Shown: positions 57,351-64,000 of the stretch, piece after piece
Position numbering within the stretch: the stretch's first letter is position 1
Layout of the letters: the number at the start of each line of letters is the position of its first letter
Origin: Undaria pinnatifida
Lineage: Eukaryota > Sar > Phaeophyceae > Laminariales > Alariaceae
Assembly: GCA_012845835.1 (NCBI GenBank)
Contig: JABAKD010000008.1
Span: 1,034,058 to 1,098,057 of the forward strand
Direction: 5' to 3'
Length of the DNA: 64,000 bases
Translations under genes and position numbers: made by a program
The notes under the pieces: generated by a model
Seen by the model: the letters and a program-made list of their open reading frames with translations, nothing else
Database searches by the model: none
What the model was told of the DNA's origin: nothing

Positions 57351-57820
57351 GGGCTATATGACGATAAATAACAGCGAGAAACGAACGGAAACAGGAAGAA
57401 GGCAAGCTGTGCACTGCTCTAGTAGGACAAGTAGTGTGTACGTAATGTATTTGTATCCTGTATTTCCTGCAAGCCTTTCTTTACGAAGAGCCTACCGGCC
57501 TACCTGGTGCCAGAGGGTATCATACTGATGCACCAGGCCAGAGTACTAACTGAATCCTTTTTCGCGCACCAGTTTCGCTACAGCAGTATAATAATAGTAG
57601 AATAAATACAACTATTTTCATTTTAATACTTCGAAGTATACATTAACAATAAAGTAAGTGTACAGCAGTAAATGCTCAGTGTTGTTGATTCAAATCTTTC
57701 TCCGTCCCCCCCGCCTGTTATTTCTCACTACAAGTATTCGCCGCGCTATCCCTGCGGATACTTTTTGTTAAATTTCCTCCGCTTTTACCGTTTGGTCTTC
57801 ACCAGAATAGTACAATATTA
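57351..57820. other. No gene recognised
   Basis: Contains the tacttcgaagta palindrome at 57627 and no supported frame. Confidence 0.4.
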
Positions 57821-57821
57821 A

Positions 57822-58302
57822 TGAGGACAAACACACAAGCCGTAACACGCGCTACACGATCGAGTATCACGCACACAGCTTGCAAAGATGAGTTTCGACA
57901 AAATCTTCGATCTCACAGCTGGAAGGAGTGTATTTTTACTTTTATATAGCATGCTACCAGGTACATACACCCTACCTAGTAGTAACTATATACTATTATT
58001 ACAGCAGTAGTATATATACATGTATGTGTACAGCTTGAGTGTATTTTCATTTTTTATAATATATTAATATTTCTCAACAATCTCGCCCCTCCGACCCTCT
58101 CTGTTGTGTTGGTCACATTATTAGACTGATCTCTTCACCCGTCCATTATGCATTCAGCACAAACAACCAGTGTCTGCGCCGATGCCTCCAGCTAGAGATA
58201 CGAGCTCTCTCCGTGGTCACAGCCTGAAACATCTGAGATGCGCGGAAACTATAGACTATAACCCGTTTTTGAGGGGGATGAGGGGGACAAAATCTGACAG
58301 CT
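57822..58302. repeat. Cluster of family A fragments
   Basis: 57822-57945 is the left core on the minus strand; 58030-58070 a left tip; 58236-58302 the tggaaact...gggggacaaaatctgac block on the plus strand. 58140-58235 is a family B fragment between them. Confidence 0.75.
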
Positions 58303-59890
58303 TTTTTTATTCATGTCGAAGCTGATTGCATTGTTGCCTGAAACAAGCGTTTTTATTTCATGACTTTCACTCGACCAGTATCATCACATGGTAGTATTAT
58401 AATGTCTCCCCGTCCATCGGAGCGGAGGAAAGACCCAAATTCTGAAAAAGTACACGTGCCTCAAAGAAAGGGTTTATCGAGGATAATTTGTACCTGGTAT
58501 CAACTAAAATACCGATGAGAAAAGGCGCCGGAGAACGATCATGAGCAAGCAGCATCATCTGGAGACAGGTAAGTAACATAAAAAAAAGGAGGGGGGGGGG
58601 GGGAGGGGGGGGCGGGGCACGCGGAGGTCTTAGCGACTGAGCGAGGTCTGAGCGACTGCTACACTGCTACTGAGGGACCACACGTCCGGGTCCACCAACA
58701 AGAAATTTCTAATAGTCTAACAAAAGGCAGAATAAGCAAGGCTGAAGCGTTGCGATGATCACACACTGCCAACTTTAGTGGGCGTGTTCCTGTATAATAA
58801 GGTATATATACCTGATACATGGTACCATATATAGGTTACTCCAGGTACTACGACTGGCTGGTAGGATTTATAGTGTTTTGGCGCTCGCCGCTGAACACAC
58901 GATTAATTTAGGCCATACAAGTATGGGTAACACATTTAGTTTAGTTAGTTAGCGTGCTGAAAAAGTGTTACAATACTTAATAGTAGCTTCGGATTCTTGT
59001 TGGGTTGCTTCTTGCTTAACACCACCATACATATAGCTACTAGCAAACGCCATATATTGGTAGCGATCACAGGATGTGCACATCGCGATGATGATACCCA
59101 GTGCCACACTGTCTATGACTACAATTGAGGCAGAATATCCCCCCCCCCCTTCTTCCCCCTCCCCCCCTCCCCCCCTCTCGCCCCGCATCTCTTGCAATGG
59201 TAATATCGACGACCGAATTCACGGCTGTCTGCAATTTTCATGCGCCATGCCTCCGTTATGCTCCGGCCCGTCCCGCGTCATCTCGTTGTGATGGTACCTC
59301 CGCTCTAAACCACTCTCTTCTTGCCATATATCATTAGAAACCCGCCGCAACGACACTGAGCTATAATAACTCAACCCGAAGACCATGGAACAAGACCGGT
59401 TATGACACAGGGTGATACAAGACGATGCACACTTAGCCAAAGACCAATCCGGGGTATTTTGTTAGAAATACATCATAGCCACACTGAGCTATGCAGTCAG
59501 CGCCGACTACTACCGGCAGAAGAGTAGCGATGCTACACGTTTAATAACTCCCTCTATTCTTCTATTGTTACCACTCTCCTCTTGCCTTTTGTTCTCTTTC
59601 AGGCCACTCACTCCTGTCTCCCCCTTCATATTATATGTCAAACGCCTCTTCCTCTCTATCCTCCTGTTGTACGTTGTTGGTCTTCGTCATTTAAATTTGT
59701 TTGTGTTGACTGAATGACCCCCCCTTGATTCCTCGGTGGCGTTATCGGACGCGGGGTACGGTAGAGGTACTACCACTTTCCGTTATTATTATTTTTTTTT
59801 CCGAAAGACGGGACTCCTTCACCCCAAACCGTCGTCATTCTATCATACCGTATACGTACTATTTGCTCAAATCAATATATATATATATAT
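58303..59890. other. No gene recognised
   Basis: G and C runs at 58590-58615 and 59139-59176. Short frames only. Confidence 0.4.
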
Positions 59891-59894
59891 AGTA

Positions 59895-60425
59895 TATCCC
59901 CCCCCCCCCCCGACTCACCCCCTCGAACACTCCGCCCTCTCCTCACTGGTTGTCCGACTTACAGGATATACATGATAAACTGGTACATTCCTTCCAAAAC
60001 CGTCAGATGTTGAGGACTTATAGTTTCCACGCACAGGTTGAGTTCCCTCGCCCATCCCCCCCATTCCCCCCGCTCCCTCTTGTTCAAACCCAGGCCCCCA
60101 CGCCCTTAAAAACTCCGCCCTCCCTCCACCGGTTATACTACTTACAGGATACACTTGATAAACGGATGCATTGCCTGTCCACAGCTGTCAGATTTTGTCC
60201 CCCTCAAAAACGGGTTTTATAGTTTCCGCGCACAGACTGACTAACATCACCCTGTTGACCCTGATTAGCTACACCGTAGTTGCAAGGGGAATCGCCGACC
60301 TATATCCTTAATGAGGACACACAACCCGTAATACGCGCGATCGGAGTATCACACACAGCTTGCAAAGGTGAGTTTCAACAGAATCTTCGATCTCACAGCT
60401 GGAGTGTGTATATTTATATTTTTAT
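59895..60425 (-). repeat. Family A element, long modular copy with C tract
   Basis: On the minus strand: the core 60425-60240, then a module (60230-60075), then a second module (60040-59915), ending in a C-run (plus) at 59898-59910. Same order as 51181-51950. Confidence 0.9.
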
Positions 60426-62940
60426 AATGTTTGTATTCAATATGTATACGTGCTGGATTTGATCTTGTACCGGGAGGTGTGCTTTCAGTTTGCGTCAAAC
60501 TCAATATCAGATTTTTTTGGGCGAGGTATCGCTCTCCCCACGTGAGGGGGGCGAGAGGGCTCCGAAAACAACAAAACCACACCTTTACCATGTACTATTA
60601 CTACTATTACTATATTACCACTACTATTACCACTAAAACTATACTATTACTACTATTACTGGCATGTATGTGTCAACAACGGTCCTTAGTAAGGTGCCGT
60701 GCACATGCCATGCCCCCTCCTTATTGCCAACTTGCGAATAGGACCTTCGGTCGCGCTGGACGTCAGACATTCCAATATATGTATGCCTACTTCCGGCTCA
60801 ACATCGGTCAGTCTAGTGTACTCCACCCCGCTGCCTGACATTGTTCCGTCCTGCTCTTCTTGTTACCCGTCCCTCTACCGCCTTACTCGCTGCGTCCAGG
60901 CCTCGTTCCCACGCCATATGTGTGCCCCCCCCCCCACGGTCCGGCTGGTTTTCTGGCGGCCCCTGAGCTGGGGCGGGAAGCTTAGCTAGTCCTCCTCGAA
61001 ACGGTGACCTGCCTGCTGTGTGTTCACCGAGACGGTCTGTAGTAGGTATTCCTTCATCACCCCCCTTTCACTTCGCCGTCGATCCTCCATCTCTCTCCCA
61101 CGACGCTCGCCGCTGGCTGAGCAACGAAACTGCTGCTGCGCTACAGAGCCCCCTCTATCATATCCGGAGACCCGGCCAAAGCTTACTTTTCGCCGCGAAC
61201 ACGCGAAGGGTCTAGCAAGTTTTGTGGCTGCTCTAGAGTGTCTAGAGTCTATGGAGATGTATGACGGCGGACTGATTATACGATAGCCCCCCCAAAAAAC
61301 AGCGATTTTGTTCAACGAACGTTTCATGGCTGCTCGACACAAAGACGGGTGCTATTTAAGAAACTTCTCCGTACATCTTCTTGTTTGCAAAGGAAGGGCT
61401 ATCGAACGATGACGTCGGGGAGGCAAGGTGTGTTGTATTTCAGGAGATATTTAAGGAGGGAGCTGGTTTCAAAACCTCCGATTTCATTAAAGAAATGTTG
61501 GGGGGGCTACCGTAGAATGACTCTGCGGAGGTTCGCACCAAACAGGTCCTCACATGTAGGATGTAGGACCTACTATCTATTTATAGCATCCTGGCCGACC
61601 TAAAGTCGAAACTCCCGCTCCTACTTGCTGCATGAAGGTCCGTCAGGTCTTTTTCGCCATCGCGGGACACAGGCACGCAGTCTCCTAGGCGAGCGCATAG
61701 TGTGGACGCTTGCGCGCTTCGGAGGTAGATTAGGCACCTCATCCTCCGCGTTCAGTGCTGCCCGCCCCCCCCCCCCAAGGTGCACCCATATACTTCCGGG
61801 TCTGCGTACGAAGCACATACAGATCATGCATACTGCATATAGCTCATACAACATCATGTGTGTGATATGACACGTCCAGTATGTACACATCCTCATGCTG
61901 TCATGTTTTGTTTGAGGAACATTATGTAAACAGGTCATTATGGTTACCTTGTACTACTAGACTACACTTAGAGTCTTGTGTTGTAATTATTTTGGTCTTC
62001 TGACTGCTTCAGAATCTCTTGGCTTGTTCCTTCTCTCCCTGGAGGTGAAAAACATAATGCGGTGATCATATGACAGCTTTATTATTCAGTCTAGACTATA
62101 CCAGGTAATACTACTACTCTACTACGACCATTAAAACTGCTGCTACTACTACAACTAACTACTGGTACTACTACTATTACTAAACTACTACACCAGTTGC
62201 TACTACATACAGCATCATGGTGACGGTGTGGGGCCGCCATTATTAAATGGTGAGTGCCCACTCATATATTCCGCCAGGTATTGCGTTACGAGGACACACA
62301 CATACATACATAGACTTTCTCACCTTGATGATATTCCACCCTGTACTCTGCGACGGGTGAACTCCCGCGTACACTCTGTGGTACCCATGTACGAACAGTG
62401 GGCGGGAGTATTTTTTCCCACGAAGGACGGGGACACCAACTACTACTACTACTACTACTACTGCATCTCGCAGTCTAGTTCGTGCGATTGACTGATGATG
62501 ATGATGATGATGTTTTTCCTTCACGCCCACCCATCTTGCTCCTTTTTTTCCACTTCGATACATGTACAGTATACACATAAAATACTTGTTGTGTTATCAT
62601 CATCGTACTCCCGTACACGTGAAGAATCTGGATAAAAGCGGGGATGCTATTATTGTACAGACTACACATCCACTCATCCTTTTGAATACATCTCCCAGAA
62701 CCTATACCTCTCTCCGTTTGTTGTGTATTCCCAGGCGCAGGACTAACAACTCGCACCGCTGCTGTCTGTTGAGATGTAGCCTATGTTGTGCGGTCGCACT
62801 GCGTCACATTCTACCTCTGGTACTATTAGTTCTATTATTTTCGATACTTACCTGGTACCTGATACTACAGCAGCAACAAATACTACTACTGAGTTATGAT
62901 GGTATCCCTGGTATGCCCCATTGCTACACGGATAGACTAG
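60426..62940. other. No gene recognised
   Basis: Several 80-135-codon frames (for example 60431-60838 plus, 60986-61342 minus) lack recognisable families. C run at 61762-61776; CTA and GAT triplet runs near 62440-62510. Confidence 0.35.
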
Positions 62941-62953
62941 GTATATAATGTGA

Positions 62954-62954
62954 G

Positions 62955-63045
<91 letters not shown>

Positions 63046-63060
63046 GCAACAACAACAACA
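62954..63060 (+). repeat. (AAC)n microsatellite
   Basis: About 35 AAC units with one AGC interruption. Confidence 0.95.
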
Positions 63061-63125
63061 TAATAGATGTACATCCAGCTCATGGAATAATACCTCCTCC
63101 CTCCTGGTTTTTCGTAGAAATACCG

Positions 63126-63740
63126 GTGGCGCAGTACAGTTCAGACTGCTCGCATTGGAATCAGATCTGGATATTGCTTGTTGAAGATAGTCATATATTT
63201 AGTCGTGTGGTACAGCAGCACAACAGCAGTACGAACATACCGGTACGAGTTTGTCCATTCGGCCACTTGCTGGCCTCAAGCAGCATGCAGCCAGTACTAA
63301 AAAATCACAAGGCAATCGGCCGTACGTACGTACAGTTCGCGGTAGAAGTATCATTCACAACAGACCACAAACCTGTGATCAAAAATCCGCTTCTCCCCGC
63401 GATAAAATTGAAATGCAGTCATATTTCTTTCCATCTTTCAGAATTCCTCTCTGGCGCCAAATTTCCAACAATTTCGAACAACAACAAACCGAAAGTACTA
63501 AAAAATGAGGATTTCCAGGATTTTCCTACGGGGAGGTATTTTCATTTTTGCTCTTTTTTGGGCTGGAAATCTGTCGGCAATTTTCGAAAAGTGGTGGAAA
63601 TTGGAAATGTGCGCAAGAAGCAAAAAATCAAATGTTTTACGTATCATATTATCATACATGATATAGCAGCTGCATCCATCGTCGGTCGTTCGAGAAGTCA
63701 CACTACTGCTGTAACTACATACGCGTACGATAATACTTGA
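63126..63740 (+). other. 204-codon open frame, unassigned
   Basis: The longest ATG-started frame in the right part of the window (MAQYSSDCSHWNQIW... ending TYAYDNT). Composition is mixed, no motif is recognised and no splice context was established. It may be fortuitous. Confidence 0.2.
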
Positions 63741-63850
63741 TCTGGGTATAGCAGTATGCATACCTCTGGGATGGTGCGGGACTCATTCCGCCAAAACGCA
63801 CGACCGATTCATGATACTCTTAGTGTAGACTAATCGTACGACACTGCTAC

Positions 63851-63866
63851 TTGCTGCTGCTGCTGC

Positions 63867-63902
<36 letters not shown>
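63851..63902 (+). repeat. (CTG)n microsatellite
   Basis: About 17 CTG units with one interruption. Confidence 0.9.
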
Positions 63903-64000
63903 ACTCTGTGTATCGTGTACCATTGCCTCTTCGCATCGTCCTTCGGACGTACACAGAACCCAACGGCACCCAAGTGACCGTACTTACTAGACTAGTCTAG

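Overview
The window is nuclear DNA from an intron-rich, very repeat-rich eukaryote. It has GT-AG spliceosomal introns with strong gtgag/gtgagt donors, intron lengths from about 0.2 to 3 kb, large microsatellites, pure G or C runs up to about 25 bases and many dispersed repeat families. There are no bacterial operons, rRNA genes or CRISPR arrays. Long introns, GC-rich exons set in AT-richer introns and homopolymer-G tracts would suit a multicellular stramenopile such as a brown alga, but that is an inference from style and not proof.

One gene is certain. A seven-exon plus-strand gene (26633-38368, 448 codons plus stop) encodes an RNA-binding protein whose single RRM matches the third RRM of the CELF/Bruno family. 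Its splice phases close exactly across all six introns. A second plus-strand gene with no recognisable family follows (exons at 39954, 42628, 44039 and 44311, again with matching phases). Its first and last exons are unresolved. A minus-strand reading frame with a membrane-like segment lies inside its largest intron.

Layout: 1-1.85 kb holds terminal-repeat-like, tandem and inverted repeats; 2.0-2.35 kb an AGT microsatellite; 2.4-9.3 kb dispersed repeats and SINE-like elements; 9.8-11.5 kb tandem repeats including a four-block minisatellite sandwich; 11.5-21.9 kb mostly unassigned DNA with short GC-rich reading-frame fragments that may be decayed coding sequence; 21.9-25.9 kb dispersed repeats and CAG/CTG tracts; 26.6-44.4 kb the two genes; 44.4-64 kb repeat-dominated DNA with most copies of a modular, G-tract-bearing element (family A), a GATC-dense island at 52.4-53.1 kb and TTG, AAC and CTG microsatellites.

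The most notable biology is in the CELF-like gene. Several of its splice sites have nearby partial duplicates: a 12-bp tandem donor, a doubled 109-bp block before exon 5, copies of the exon 6 end in the next intron, and a copy of the exon 7 start 139 bp upstream. These could act as alternative or decoy splice sites. I found no obvious new multi-gene system. The best candidates for undescribed features are these splice-site duplications, the modular G-tract repeat, the A-B-B-A minisatellite block, the strong excess of one octamer, and the GATC island.
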